NCBI GenBank assembly: GCA_902768435.1
Contig: CACXLJ010000019.1
Location: forward strand, 1 to 42,592
Length of the DNA: 42,592 nucleotides
Direction: 5' to 3'
Source of the DNA: an uncultured Bacteroidales bacterium
GTDB taxonomy: Bacteria; Bacteroidota; Bacteroidia; Bacteroidales; Muribaculaceae
Positions 24,451 to 32,893 of the stretch are shown piece after piece (the first letter of the stretch is position 1; each line of letters starts with the position of its first letter). A program made the translations under genes and the position numbers. The notes under the pieces are model-generated. The model ran no database searches, was not told the DNA's origin, and saw only the letters and a list, made by a program, of their open reading frames with translations.

Positions 24451-25341
24451 ATGGAAACTACAAAGCCGAACAATCCACAGCCAGCTCAGCCCCAGGCTAA
24501 GCCAGCTCAGGCTCAACCCAAGAAGGTTGAAACCAAGAAAAAAGAAAACAAAGGTGTAACCAGCAATGTGAAGGGCATCAAGAGTGCTTCGATCGTGATT
24601 CTCGTTTGCTTCATCGCTGCTGTTTGTATCTATCTGTTTGTATTCGGTGCTCCCGGCAACTTCAAGGAACCCGATCTGAAAGAAACTCCCCTTAACCTGC
24701 TTGGTACAGTTTACAAGGGCGGTATCATCGTGCCTGTGCTGTTGACCTGCCTCTTGACTGTGATTGTGCTCACCGTTGAGCGCTGGATCGCTCTTTCTAA
24801 GGCTAAAGGTAAAGGTAACACCACTAAGTTTGTGGAAGACGTGAAGAAAGCTCTTGCAGCTGGCGATATCGCTAAGGCCGAAGACCTCTGCAAGAAACAC
24901 CAGGGCACTGTGGGTGCTGTTGTTTATGCAACTCTTCAGAAATATAAAGAAATGGACAAGGATACCATGCTCCAGAAGGAACAGAAGCTCACTTCAATCC
25001 AGCAGACCCTTGAAGAGGCTACCGCTCTTGAGATGCCTACTCTGCAGCAGAACCTCCCCATCCTTGCAACTCTCACCACACTGGGTACTCTGATCGGTCT
25101 TCTCGGTACTGTGCTCGGTATGATCAAGTCGTTCCAGGCTCTTGCTCAGTCGGGTGCTCCTGACTCAACAGCTCTGTCGACCGGTATTTCTGAGGCACTT
25201 GTGAACACCGCTTTCGGTATCGCAACTGCTGCCCTCGCTCTTATTGCTTATAACTTCTATACCAACAAGATCGATAACATGACCTATGCTATCGACGAAC
25301 TCGGTTTCTCAATCGTATCTACATTTGCTGCAACTCACTAA
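24451..25341 (+). CDS. exbB: MotA/TolQ/ExbB proton channel protein
   Basis: A 296-residue motor subunit that uses the proton gradient to drive TonB. It begins with an unusual Pro/Gln/Lys-rich cytoplasmic extension of about 45 residues (for example PAQPQAKPAQAQPKK), absent from E. coli ExbB. Helices follow at about 50-70 and 87-108. The cytoplasmic domain contains the MLQKEQKLTSIQQTLEEATA stretch, then the conserved pair of helices with LATLTTLGTLIGLLGTVLGMIKSF and ALVNTAFGIATAALAL. First gene of the Ton-motor operon. Confidence 0.94.
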   Translation: METTKPNNPQPAQPQAKPAQAQPKKVETKKKENKGVTSNVKGIKSASIVILVCFIAAVCIYLFVFGAPGNFKEPDLKETPLNLLGTVYKGGIIVPVLLTCLLTVIVLTVERWIALSKAKGKGNTTKFVEDVKKALAAGDIAKAEDLCKKHQGTVGAVVYATLQKYKEMDKDTMLQKEQKLTSIQQTLEEATALEMPTLQQNLPILATLTTLGTLIGLLGTVLGMIKSFQALAQSGAPDSTALSTGISEALVNTAFGIATAALALIAYNFYTNKIDNMTYAIDELGFSIVSTFAATH

Positions 25342-25404
25342 TTGCACACTGAGAACCACACATTAAATTATTTTTATAAAGAATTATAAGCTAAATAAGA
25401 CAAA

Positions 25405-26091
25405 ATGGGAAAAGTCAAAATAAAGAAAAAAGAAACGCGCATCGACATGACCGCAATGTCGGATGTGACCGTTCTTCTGTTGACTTTCTTCATGTTGACT
25501 TCTACATTCTTGCAGAAAGAACCTGTGCAGGTGATCACTCCTCCTTCAGTTTCTGAAGAGAAAGTGCCCATCGAGAAGCTGGTTACAATCCTCGTTACTC
25601 AAAACGGTGATAAACCACAAATCTACATGGAACTCACAGGTACTGCCGACTCAACACTTACTACCGAAGACCTGCGCGAACAGGCGCTGGTGCGTGTGGG
25701 CGAGAAGTTTGGTGTGCAGTTCACTCGCCAAGAAGTTGATGCCTTCCGCAAGCAAAATGCTTTCGGTTTGCCCATCAGCAAAATGAAAGAGTGGCTCGCA
25801 TTGCCAATCGATGAACGCGATAAAGTGTTGCAGCAACCGGGTGCCGGCATCCCCATCAAGATGAATTTCGACAATCAGAACTTGACGGAATTCCAGGTGT
25901 GGATCCAGGCAATCTATGCAGCTCTGCAAGAAGCCGGAGCCGAAGAAGAAATGGATAGCGGTAAAGGCATCGCTATCAAAGCCGACCAAACAACGCCTTA
26001 TAGCATTGTTGAAGTGATTATGAACAACCTGCAGACCATCAAGATGAACAAGTTCACCCTGATGACTGCATTAAAGACTGAGGAGGAGTAA
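25405..26091 (+). CDS. exbD: ExbD biopolymer transport protein, first copy
   Basis: A 228-residue ExbD with one N-terminal helix (about 18-36). Asp20, in TAMSDVTVLLLTFFM, matches the proton-carrying Asp of E. coli ExbD. The periplasmic part is longer than the usual about 100 residues, including a charged helix around 100-135. It has no Cys. It lies 63 bases after exbB and 3 bases before the second exbD. Two different ExbD proteins in one operon is a common Bacteroidota arrangement. Confidence 0.92.
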   Translation: MGKVKIKKKETRIDMTAMSDVTVLLLTFFMLTSTFLQKEPVQVITPPSVSEEKVPIEKLVTILVTQNGDKPQIYMELTGTADSTLTTEDLREQALVRVGEKFGVQFTRQEVDAFRKQNAFGLPISKMKEWLALPIDERDKVLQQPGAGIPIKMNFDNQNLTEFQVWIQAIYAALQEAGAEEEMDSGKGIAIKADQTTPYSIVEVIMNNLQTIKMNKFTLMTALKTEEE

Positions 26092-26094
26092 GAT

Positions 26095-26778
26095 ATGGCA
26101 AAGAAAGAATTAAGTCGTCAGAAAAAATTCGATACCCGTATCGACTTCACCCCTATGGTTGACATGAACATGTTGTTGATCACCTTCTTCATGCTGTGTA
26201 CCACCATGCTCAAATCTCAGACGTTGCAGATCACACTGCCAACCAATGAGGAAGTGAAGCAGGAAAACCAGCAGGAAGCTAAGGAGTCGGAGGCATTCAC
26301 TGTGATCATCGATGGTACATCTGAGATGAAAGATCTGAATGGCCAGCAGAAACTGGTTGCCGACCCCAGTGCAGCTAAGTTCTACTACTACGAAGGACGA
26401 TTGAACCTTGACGAGCTCAACATGAAGGAAACTAACATGAAGGGCAATGCTCAGGGTACAATGCGCTACTTGCTGATGAAGAAGAACGAAGCAGCCATCA
26501 AGCTGATCAACAAAGAGAAAGAAAAATGGCAGAAAGGTGAAATTAATGACTCTGTTTATCAGGAGCGTGCTAAGGAAATCCGTAACCGTGAAGACCTCGA
26601 GCGTCCTATCGTGATGATCAAGCCCACGGGCCGTGCAAGCTATAGCGATGTGGTGGCAGTTCTTGATGAAATGCAGATTAATAACATCAGCCGTTTCCAG
26701 ATTGAGACTTTGAGCAAGGAAGATTCTACCGCCCTTGAAAAACTGGGCGTGAAGTTACCTCCCCCACCTGCTCAGTAA
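26095..26778 (+). CDS. exbD: ExbD biopolymer transport protein, second copy
   Basis: A 227-residue paralogue. The helix at about 22-40 carries Asp23 in DFTPMVDMNMLLITFFML. A long periplasmic domain includes a coiled, very charged segment (about 120-165: KLINKEKEKWQKG), then a typical ExbD end (RASYSDVVAVLDEMQINNISRFQI). It is clearly diverged from the first copy, so the motor may hold an ExbD heterodimer; that is inference. Confidence 0.92.
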   Translation: MAKKELSRQKKFDTRIDFTPMVDMNMLLITFFMLCTTMLKSQTLQITLPTNEEVKQENQQEAKESEAFTVIIDGTSEMKDLNGQQKLVADPSAAKFYYYEGRLNLDELNMKETNMKGNAQGTMRYLLMKKNEAAIKLINKEKEKWQKGEINDSVYQERAKEIRNREDLERPIVMIKPTGRASYSDVVAVLDEMQINNISRFQIETLSKEDSTALEKLGVKLPPPPAQ

Positions 26779-26828
26779 TGTGTGTTAGATTTATAATTGT
26801 TGAACCTTAAAATTACATAAGATAAGAT

Positions 26829-27689
26829 ATGTCAAATGTAGATCTAACCTCAAAAGAATGGTGTGACCTTGTATTTGAAGGCAAAAACAAGGACTACGGT
26901 GCATATGTGCTTCGCCGCACATCTGAAAACCGCCATACCAAGTCTGTTATCTATACTCTTATCGGTGCCGTGTTGCTGGGCGCTCTCGTTTGGGGTGTCG
27001 CAACCGTGCAGCACATGATCGAGGAAGCCAGTCTGAAGGACAAACAGTCGCAGAGCACGGTGACCCTCGACATGACGCAGGAAGAGAAGAAGGAAGAAGA
27101 ACAGCAAAAACAGAAGATTGAAGAGAAGAAACCCGAGCCCGTCGAAGAAAAGGTTGCTCAGCAGGCTGTGACCGAGCTGGCTATTAAGCCCGATGCCGAG
27201 GTTACCAAGCCCCCCAAGAGCAACGATGAGCTGAAGGAAGATAACACCACTATCGGTCAGATTAACCAGGAAGGTCTTAAAGACAACAAACTTGACCTGA
27301 AGCCCGTAGAAAAGGTGGAAGAGAAAGTGGCTATCACTCCTGTAGAGGAGAAGAAGCCTGTTGAAGACAACCAGGTGTTCAAGTCGGTGGAACAGATGCC
27401 GTCGTATCCCGGTGGTGATGCTGCTCTGCTTCAGGATGTGGCCAACAACCTCCAGTATCCCGCTATGGCACAGGAGAACGGAACTCAAGGACGCGTTGTC
27501 CTCCAGTTCGTTGTGACCAAGAACGGTTCAATCGGTGAGGTGAAGGTGGTTCGTTCTCTGAGCCCTGAATGCGACCAAGCTGCTATCAAGGCTGTGAAGA
27601 AACTCAAGAAGTTCAATCCTGGTCGTCAGAATGGTAATGCAGTGAACGTGTGGTACACGCTCCCCGTGACCTTCAAGCTGCAGACCTAA
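26829..27689 (+). CDS. tonB: TonB energy-transducing protein
   Basis: A 286-residue TonB. A cytoplasmic start of about 38 residues (LTSKEWCDLVFEGKNKDYGA) is followed by a helix (about 39-59), a long Lys/Glu/Pro periplasmic spacer (about 70-190: EEKKEEEQQKQKIEEKKPEP and similar) and the C-terminal TonB domain (about 200-286). The domain has YPAMAQENGTQGRVVLQFVV and ends WYTLPVTFKL, which would touch the TonB box of outer-membrane receptors. It supplies energy to TonB-dependent transporters such as SusC proteins. Confidence 0.94.
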   Translation: MSNVDLTSKEWCDLVFEGKNKDYGAYVLRRTSENRHTKSVIYTLIGAVLLGALVWGVATVQHMIEEASLKDKQSQSTVTLDMTQEEKKEEEQQKQKIEEKKPEPVEEKVAQQAVTELAIKPDAEVTKPPKSNDELKEDNTTIGQINQEGLKDNKLDLKPVEKVEEKVAITPVEEKKPVEDNQVFKSVEQMPSYPGGDAALLQDVANNLQYPAMAQENGTQGRVVLQFVVTKNGSIGEVKVVRSLSPECDQAAIKAVKKLKKFNPGRQNGNAVNVWYTLPVTFKLQT

Positions 27690-27729
27690 TCTCACTCTCA
27701 AGTAGATTCTTACAAGAATTTATAATTCA

Positions 27730-27761
27730 AAAAGCCGCGACTCACTCAGCCGCGGCTTTTT
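27730..27761. terminator. Bidirectional terminator after tonB
   Basis: A perfect 10-bp stem, AAAAGCCGCG (27730-27739) with CGCGGCTTTT (27751-27760), around an 11-base loop. T residues follow on both strands, so it can end transcripts from either side. Confidence 0.88.
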
Positions 27762-27917
27762 CTTTGTCCGTATGATTGGATATGTTCGTTAGTTGATGAC
27801 TTGCTCTGTTGCTTCTCCAGATAAAAGTGCAAGGCATTTTGCCTCATTTAAGAAGTGTGCAAAGTTAAGATTTTATAATATCGTGAGATTCTTATTTTTT
27901 AATTCACCAAAAATAAC

Positions 27918-27925
27918 TAACTTTA
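27918..27925 (+). promoter_or_regulatory. Possible -7 box for the PstS-like/TPR transcript
   Basis: TAACTTTA differs from TAnnTTTG in the last base. It is the best plus-strand match between the tonB terminator and the next gene, about 100 bases before it. Weak. Confidence 0.25.
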
Positions 27926-28021
27926 CAAACTATTAGACCGAAATGCGATTTTTGCAGCGAAAAGTAAACCAATTCGCCTTTTTGAGGTCAAAAAGAGAAA
28001 TTTTTAAAAACCAATATAACA

Positions 28022-28366
28022 ATGAAGCTTTCTAATGGAATATGGCCGGCACTTAGAGTGTTCTTCGGAATATTCATGGTGTGTGTCTATTTTGCAATGG
28101 CCTATCTCATGCTCATTAACTTCTTCAAGTGGGGTGAGGGTCTTGCCTGGTTCCGATATCTGCTGGCAGGCGTGTTTGCAGTATATGGCATATATCGGGC
28201 TTACCGTCAGGTGAAAGGCATCGACTACTACCGACTGAAAGATGCAAAAGGCGTAGAGGAGGTTGAAGAAGAAAGCCGTGTCGCCATCTTTATTAAAGAA
28301 CAACTCAAGCAGTCAAACGGAAATCGTATTGATAATACTAATCAAGAACAAAGCAATGAAAAATAA
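28022..28366 (+). CDS. Small two-helix membrane protein in the Ton/PstS locus
   Basis: A 114-residue protein I do not recognise. Two hydrophobic helices (about 9-32 and 42-60: ALRVFFGIFMVCVYFAMAY and WFRYLLAGVFAVYGIYRAY) are joined by a short loop with FKWGEG. The second helix leads into a basic, then acidic tail (YRQVKGIDYYRLKD, VEEVEEE). There is no signal peptide, so the N-terminus is probably in the cytoplasm. Its last 11 bases overlap the start of the PstS-like gene, implying coupled translation and a shared role. Confidence 0.65.
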   Translation: MKLSNGIWPALRVFFGIFMVCVYFAMAYLMLINFFKWGEGLAWFRYLLAGVFAVYGIYRAYRQVKGIDYYRLKDAKGVEEVEEESRVAIFIKEQLKQSNGNRIDNTNQEQSNEK

Positions 28367-29339
28367 ACTCAACATATTCATTCTGCTGGCTGTTGTTGCC
28401 ATGTTTCTTGTGGCGTGCGACTACTATAAGCCGAAGCACACTGCCACTACGGGAATCTCGAAGGTGATTTGCGAGGAATCGTTCCAAAACATTCTTGAGC
28501 AAGAGATTGAGGTCTTTGAGTATCAGTATCCCGAGGCCAACATACTCCCGCGCTACATGAGCGAGAATGCAGCCTTCGATTCACTTTTTAACGGCAAGGT
28601 TGACCTGATTGTCGTATCTCACGACTTGGCCACTAATGAGAAGGAATATCTCAAGTCATCGAGCCGCGCTTATCGCTCCCGCATGATTGCAGTAGATGCT
28701 GTGGCCATTATCGTGAACAAAGATAATGATATCGATGAACTGTCGCTCACTGAGCTGAAGGATATCTTTACCGGCAAGTATCGCACATGGGGCAAAGTGA
28801 CACCCACCAAGAATCTTAAGAACGATTCGATAAAGCTTGTATTTGACAACAACGCTTCGGGTGTGTTCCACTACATCAGCGATAACTTCCTGAACGGCGG
28901 ATTATTCAACTTCCAGGTCTATTCGCAACAGTCGCCCGAGGATGTGTTCAAGGCCATCGAGACTCACAAGAATGCCATTGGCTTTGTGGGAGTGAGCTGG
29001 ATTACCGACGACATGAAGTCGAGCCTCTCGGTAGAGGAGCGATATAAAGACCTCAATAGCGAATCTATGGGCCCTGTGGCCATAGATTTCACCAATCGCA
29101 TCAAGGTGATGAAGGTGAGGGCCGACAACAAGTTAAAAGGATACAAACCCTATCAGTATTATATTAATAGTGGTGACTATCCTCTGGTTCGCAAGATCTA
29201 CGCCATCGATGCTTCGCCCATGGGCACGGTCGATCATAGTTTCTTCGTGTTCCTCACGGGTGTCATTGGGCAGAAGATTATTCTTCAAACGGGCATCATG
29301 CCAGGTTCTGAACCTGTACGAAATGTTGAAGTGAAATAA
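28356..29339 (+). CDS. PstS-like substrate-binding lipoprotein
   Basis: A 327-residue predicted lipoprotein. The lipobox FLVACD puts the acylated Cys near residue 21. The mature part is a periplasmic-binding fold of the PBP_like_2/PstS type: FNGKVDLIVVSHDL, then AVAIIVNKDND, LTELKDIFTGKYRTW and ASGVFHYISDNFL, and IGFVGVSWI. PstS proteins bind phosphate, but there are no pstCAB genes here, so the ligand and transport partner are unclear. The ATG at 28356 fits the signal peptide; a longer frame to 28263 would overlap the previous gene heavily. Confidence 0.85.
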   Translation: MKNKLNIFILLAVVAMFLVACDYYKPKHTATTGISKVICEESFQNILEQEIEVFEYQYPEANILPRYMSENAAFDSLFNGKVDLIVVSHDLATNEKEYLKSSSRAYRSRMIAVDAVAIIVNKDNDIDELSLTELKDIFTGKYRTWGKVTPTKNLKNDSIKLVFDNNASGVFHYISDNFLNGGLFNFQVYSQQSPEDVFKAIETHKNAIGFVGVSWITDDMKSSLSVEERYKDLNSESMGPVAIDFTNRIKVMKVRADNKLKGYKPYQYYINSGDYPLVRKIYAIDASPMGTVDHSFFVFLTGVIGQKIILQTGIMPGSEPVRNVEVK

Positions 29340-29423
29340 TTGGCACGTATTTTGCAATAACACCAAACAAATTAGCGAGAGAAAACAATAAATTGTAATA
29401 ACAACCTATAAAATTTTACTAAA

Positions 29424-31064
29424 ATGAAAATGAAATTCTTTTTTGCTTCCCTGCTTGTTATGGGAGCTACCTTCGCAGGATTTGCTCAAGGAATCAGCGA
29501 TGGAATTGAGTTTTACAAAATTGGCGATACTGAAAATGCCAAGACTTTGCTCGATCGCAATATGAGTTCAGCCTCTAACATGGCTGAGGCATATTACTAC
29601 TATGGCCAGATTGCTTTCGATGAAGGAAATCTTAGTGAAGCACAATCTTATTACGACAAGGCGGTTGCCGCCAATCCCTCATATCCCTATAGCTATGTCG
29701 GCCAGGGCGCAATTCTCCTTAAGAACGGTAACAAAGGTGCAGCCGAGAACCTTTTCAAGCAAGCTCGCAAGTTGACCAAGAAGAATTCTAAACTGGAAAT
29801 CGCCATTGCTCGTGCTTACTATGCCGCTAATCCTACTGCCTATGACAGCCAGATTAAGAAATGCGTCAAGGATGCACAGAAGTGGAACCAGAAAGATCCC
29901 GACTCCTACAATTTTGAAGGAGACCGTTTCTCTGACCTGCAAATGTGGGGCGATGCCGCCGCTCAATATGAGTGGGCAATGACCTACGAGCCCAGCAACA
30001 TCGAGGCTACGGTGAAGTTTGCCAACACCTATTTCAAGGTGGCTCCTGACCTGGCAATCGAGAAGCTGCGTGAAATCGACAAGACTCAATCGGCATCGGC
30101 ACTCGTGCAGCGCCAGATTGCAGAAAAGCTCTATGAACATGGTGACTTTGAAGAGGCTGCTCAGCGTTATGGCAACTACATTTCAGGAACTCGCAACCAC
30201 TTCCCCAAAGATGAAGCTCGCTATGCACAGCTTCTCTATGTGGCCGACAAGTTCCAGGAAGCCTATGATATTGCAGCTCAGCTCAAGACTACAGTTCCCG
30301 CAGGCAGCTCTTACAGCTTCATTGCCGACCGCCTGATGCTTTACAGTGCAGCCAGCCTGAAGAAGTGGGACGATGCAGTGAGAGTAGGACAGAGTTTCTT
30401 TGGTGCTGAGAATGTGGCTAATGCACAAAACTACAATGCGCAGGACTACATTAAATATGCAACCTCGCTCGATGCAGCCGGTGGTCATGCCGAAGAAGCT
30501 ATTTTTGCCTACGACAAGGCCATTGAGCTCGATCCTAACAACCTTGATCTTGTACGCCGCCTGGCTATCCAATATGCACAGGCCAAGCAATTTGACAAGG
30601 CCATCACCTTCGAGAACAAGGTGCTGAGCAACGAGAACTGCGTGGATGGCGACAAGAACGCTATGGCTGAAATCTATATTATGCAAGCCGAGGATGCCGT
30701 GGGTGATGCTAAGACAGCAGCTCTTGCCAACGCTATGACCTACATTAACCAAGCGCTGGATGGAAAGCCCGAAAATCTGACCTATCTCTATAACAAGTCG
30801 CTTATCGAGATGCAGATGGAAAGCTCGAATACCGGCAAGGCCTTGGGCACAATGCAGAAACTTGTGGATGTTATCAAGAGCAAAGACGACATCACTCCTT
30901 ACAAACCCACTCTCGGTTATGCTTACAGCTACATAGCTCTCTACCACTATGGTGTCAAGAACTATGCAAAAGCACTCGATGCATTCAGGAGCTGGCAGGA
31001 GATTGATCCCACCAACACCAATATCGCAAATGCTATCGATCAGCTGAGCAAAGTGGTTAAATAA
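29424..31064 (+). CDS. Periplasmic TPR-repeat protein
   Basis: A 546-residue exported protein. The signal peptide reads FFFASLLVMGATFAGFAQ, with cleavage near residue 21. Several TPR helix pairs follow, for example AEAYYYYGQIAFDEGNLSEA at about 52-71 and EEAIFAYDKAIELDPNNLDL around 355-375. A C-terminal set includes YIALYHYGVKNYAKALDAF. TPR proteins scaffold protein contacts, so it could link the Ton motor or the PstS-like lipoprotein to other envelope proteins. It lies 84 bases after that gene on the same strand. Confidence 0.88.
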   Translation: MKMKFFFASLLVMGATFAGFAQGISDGIEFYKIGDTENAKTLLDRNMSSASNMAEAYYYYGQIAFDEGNLSEAQSYYDKAVAANPSYPYSYVGQGAILLKNGNKGAAENLFKQARKLTKKNSKLEIAIARAYYAANPTAYDSQIKKCVKDAQKWNQKDPDSYNFEGDRFSDLQMWGDAAAQYEWAMTYEPSNIEATVKFANTYFKVAPDLAIEKLREIDKTQSASALVQRQIAEKLYEHGDFEEAAQRYGNYISGTRNHFPKDEARYAQLLYVADKFQEAYDIAAQLKTTVPAGSSYSFIADRLMLYSAASLKKWDDAVRVGQSFFGAENVANAQNYNAQDYIKYATSLDAAGGHAEEAIFAYDKAIELDPNNLDLVRRLAIQYAQAKQFDKAITFENKVLSNENCVDGDKNAMAEIYIMQAEDAVGDAKTAALANAMTYINQALDGKPENLTYLYNKSLIEMQMESSNTGKALGTMQKLVDVIKSKDDITPYKPTLGYAYSYIALYHYGVKNYAKALDAFRSWQEIDPTNTNIANAIDQLSKVVK

Positions 31065-31090
31065 GAAATACTAGAGATTTATTCATGATA

Positions 31091-31123
31091 AAACCGGTCT
31101 GCATACAGCAGGCCGGTTTTTTT
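31091..31123. terminator. Terminator after the TPR gene
   Basis: The stem AAACCGGTCTGC (31091-31102) pairs with GCAGGCCGGTTT (31108-31119), with one G-T wobble and a five-base loop, and runs into seven T residues. Confidence 0.85.
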
Positions 31124-31191
31124 GTTTGCACTTCATCGCCACGCGATACACTGTTGAGGAATGTGTGATCTATCGTGCAGTAATTGTTTGG

Positions 31192-31497
31192 TCATTCGGT
31201 GAGTGCTTCCAGGTAGAATGAGAAAGGTCGGAAACCATCGTTGCAGCTAATCATGGCGCTCATGGGATTCTTCATCCATCCGTCATAGAAATTGCCTTCG
31301 CCACGCGCAAGCGACTCTACAAACGCTCGCATCGATTCCCAAGCCGACGGACACAGTCCGTCGGGCCGCTGCCCGTTCTCGGAAATCCACACTTGGCCTG
31401 CAATCACATCGCAGGTGTGTTCAATGGGGTTCTCGTAGGCGGACATCAGGTCGTGATACACAGTTTGCCTGATGGCTGTAATCTTAACTTTGAACAT
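31192..31497 (-). CDS. TIGR04076 family protein
   Basis: A 101-residue cytoplasmic protein. Family marks are VKITAIRQTVYHDLMSAYENP at the start (split by the variable HDL turn), the CDVIAGQVW strand, then LCPSAWESMRAFV, and the GNFYDGWMKNPMSAMISCNDGFRP block near the end. Cysteines at both ends (CDV, LCPSAW, ISCND) could bind a metal. Function is unknown. The ATG at 31497 fits the family start; the frame runs 10 codons further up to 31527. Confidence 0.85.
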   Translation of the reverse strand: MFKVKITAIRQTVYHDLMSAYENPIEHTCDVIAGQVWISENGQRPDGLCPSAWESMRAFVESLARGEGNFYDGWMKNPMSAMISCNDGFRPFSFYLEALTE

Positions 31498-31555
31498 ATA
31501 AAGCGGTCTAATGAATGTATAGGACAAAAATAGCGAAAATATCCGACTATTTTAC

Positions 31556-31563
31556 TAAATTTG
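31556..31563 (+). promoter_or_regulatory. Porin promoter -7 box
   Basis: TAAATTTG matches TAnnTTTG and lies 38 bases before the porin ATG. No good -33 is seen. Confidence 0.4.
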
Positions 31564-31601
31564 CATCGAAAAAAGAGATAACTAAAAAAGATTTATCAGC
31601 A

Positions 31602-32654
31602 ATGATGAGAAGAGCTACCTTTATTCTATTATTTATCATGACAGGTGTCCTGAGCATGACTGCCCAGGACGAGAAAAAACCAATATTTAAAGAATTGCTG
31701 AGCCGTTTCACTTTTCATGGCTATGGCATGGTTGGATGGGAATACCACGACATGTCGAAACCAAACAACGAGTTTAGCGTCAATAAACTCATATTGATGA
31801 GCGACTTCAGGATTACTGACCGCTGGCACGCTTTTGCAATGGGCGATTTCTATAAGTTCTCGCTCCACGAACTGTGGATGAGCTACCGTTTTGCCGATGC
31901 CTTGACTGTGAAGGCAGGGCAGTTCAAGACACCTTTCTCACTTGAGAATCCCATTTCTCCCTCAACCCTTGAGCTGATTACACTCACATCGCTGGCAACC
32001 AACTACATGATATGTGGCAGTTCGCCGTTCATGATGCCAGGCGGTGCGGGGCGCGACATAGGCATCAGCGTCTATGGCGACTTGCTCAACCGTAGGCTGT
32101 CGTACGATCTGGCTGTGATGAATGGTTCGGGCCGCAATAACCGTGACAATAACTCGCAGAAGGATTTTGTCGGCAAACTCACGGTGCGTCCCATTCCACA
32201 ACTTGCGTTGAGTGGCTCAGTGATTTTAGGTACTGGCAATGTGAAGGTGATTCCCGCTGAGAATGAGGTAGGGTATGTGTGTGAGGCAGCACCTGAAGTG
32301 ACAGGCATCAAACCAAACGGAAATTTTAGTCGCAATCGCTATGCGGCCGGTGCCGAGTTGAAGACGGCTCCAGTGAATGTGCGTGCTGAGTATATGTGGG
32401 GCAAAGATGCCGATCTCAAAACTGATGGCGGTTATGTTACTGCACAGGTAAACAATGTGGCAGTGAAGCATCTGGATGTGGTAGCGTCGTTCGACCACCT
32501 GAATGCGCACAACGGCATCACTAACCGTTATTCGGCAGGGCTACAGTATTGGTTCTTTGGCAAATGCCGTGTTCAGGCAGGTTACAGCTACACGAAGCAT
32601 CCTGATCAGAGTGGCGAGAATGGCATCCTCACTCAGTTGCAGGTTGCGTTTTAA
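31602..32654 (+). CDS. Outer-membrane porin, O/P family
   Basis: A 350-residue porin. The signal peptide (RRATFILLFIMTGVLSMTAQ) ends near residue 21. Amphipathic beta-strands fill the mature part, including FTFHGYGMVGWEYHD at the start, LHELWMSYRFADALTVKAGQF around 95-115 and KTPFSLENP after it, which are typical of phosphate-selective porin O/P (PF07396). The last residues, LTQLQVAF, end in Phe as expected for a BAM substrate. Substrate not determined. ATG at 31602 or 31605. Confidence 0.88.
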   Translation: MMRRATFILLFIMTGVLSMTAQDEKKPIFKELLSRFTFHGYGMVGWEYHDMSKPNNEFSVNKLILMSDFRITDRWHAFAMGDFYKFSLHELWMSYRFADALTVKAGQFKTPFSLENPISPSTLELITLTSLATNYMICGSSPFMMPGGAGRDIGISVYGDLLNRRLSYDLAVMNGSGRNNRDNNSQKDFVGKLTVRPIPQLALSGSVILGTGNVKVIPAENEVGYVCEAAPEVTGIKPNGNFSRNRYAAGAELKTAPVNVRAEYMWGKDADLKTDGGYVTAQVNNVAVKHLDVVASFDHLNAHNGITNRYSAGLQYWFFGKCRVQAGYSYTKHPDQSGENGILTQLQVAF

Positions 32655-32831
32655 GCGCTTGCTATTAGAGTCGCTGTTGCAGTGCTGTTAGCAAGCTGTT
32701 GTCGGCACCTGTGATTTATCGTGGTGGGTATATTTTGGTTGTTTTTATTTGTAAAAAAATAGGAGAAAATTTACAAAATTGAAACAACTGAACTTTTTTT
32801 GGGGAAAATAATGGGAAAAATGCAGAAAAAA

Positions 32832-32862
32832 TTTGCATTTCTAATTATTATGGTTAACTTTG
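32832..32862 (+). promoter_or_regulatory. Promoter of the unknown secreted-protein gene
   Basis: TTTG (32832-32835), 19 bases, then TAACTTTG (32855-32862). Full match to the consensus, 31 bases before the ATG at 32894. Confidence 0.65.
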
Positions 32863-32893
32863 CATTTGCAATTGTAAATTAATATCATCAAAT

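Larger units (their letters stand above)
27690..28021. other. Gap after tonB: terminator and weak promoters
   Basis: This 332-base gap holds a strong hairpin terminator (27730-27761), a TAACTTTG box on the minus strand at 27867-27860, and on the plus strand a near-match TAACTTTA at 27918-27925 that could start the small-membrane-protein transcript. No coding frame is convincing. Confidence 0.5.

Noticed and set aside
32657..32696. Inverted repeat GCTTGCTA/TAGCAAGC after the porin
   Set aside because: The stem is real but the loop is 24 bases and there is no T tract, so I do not call it a terminator.
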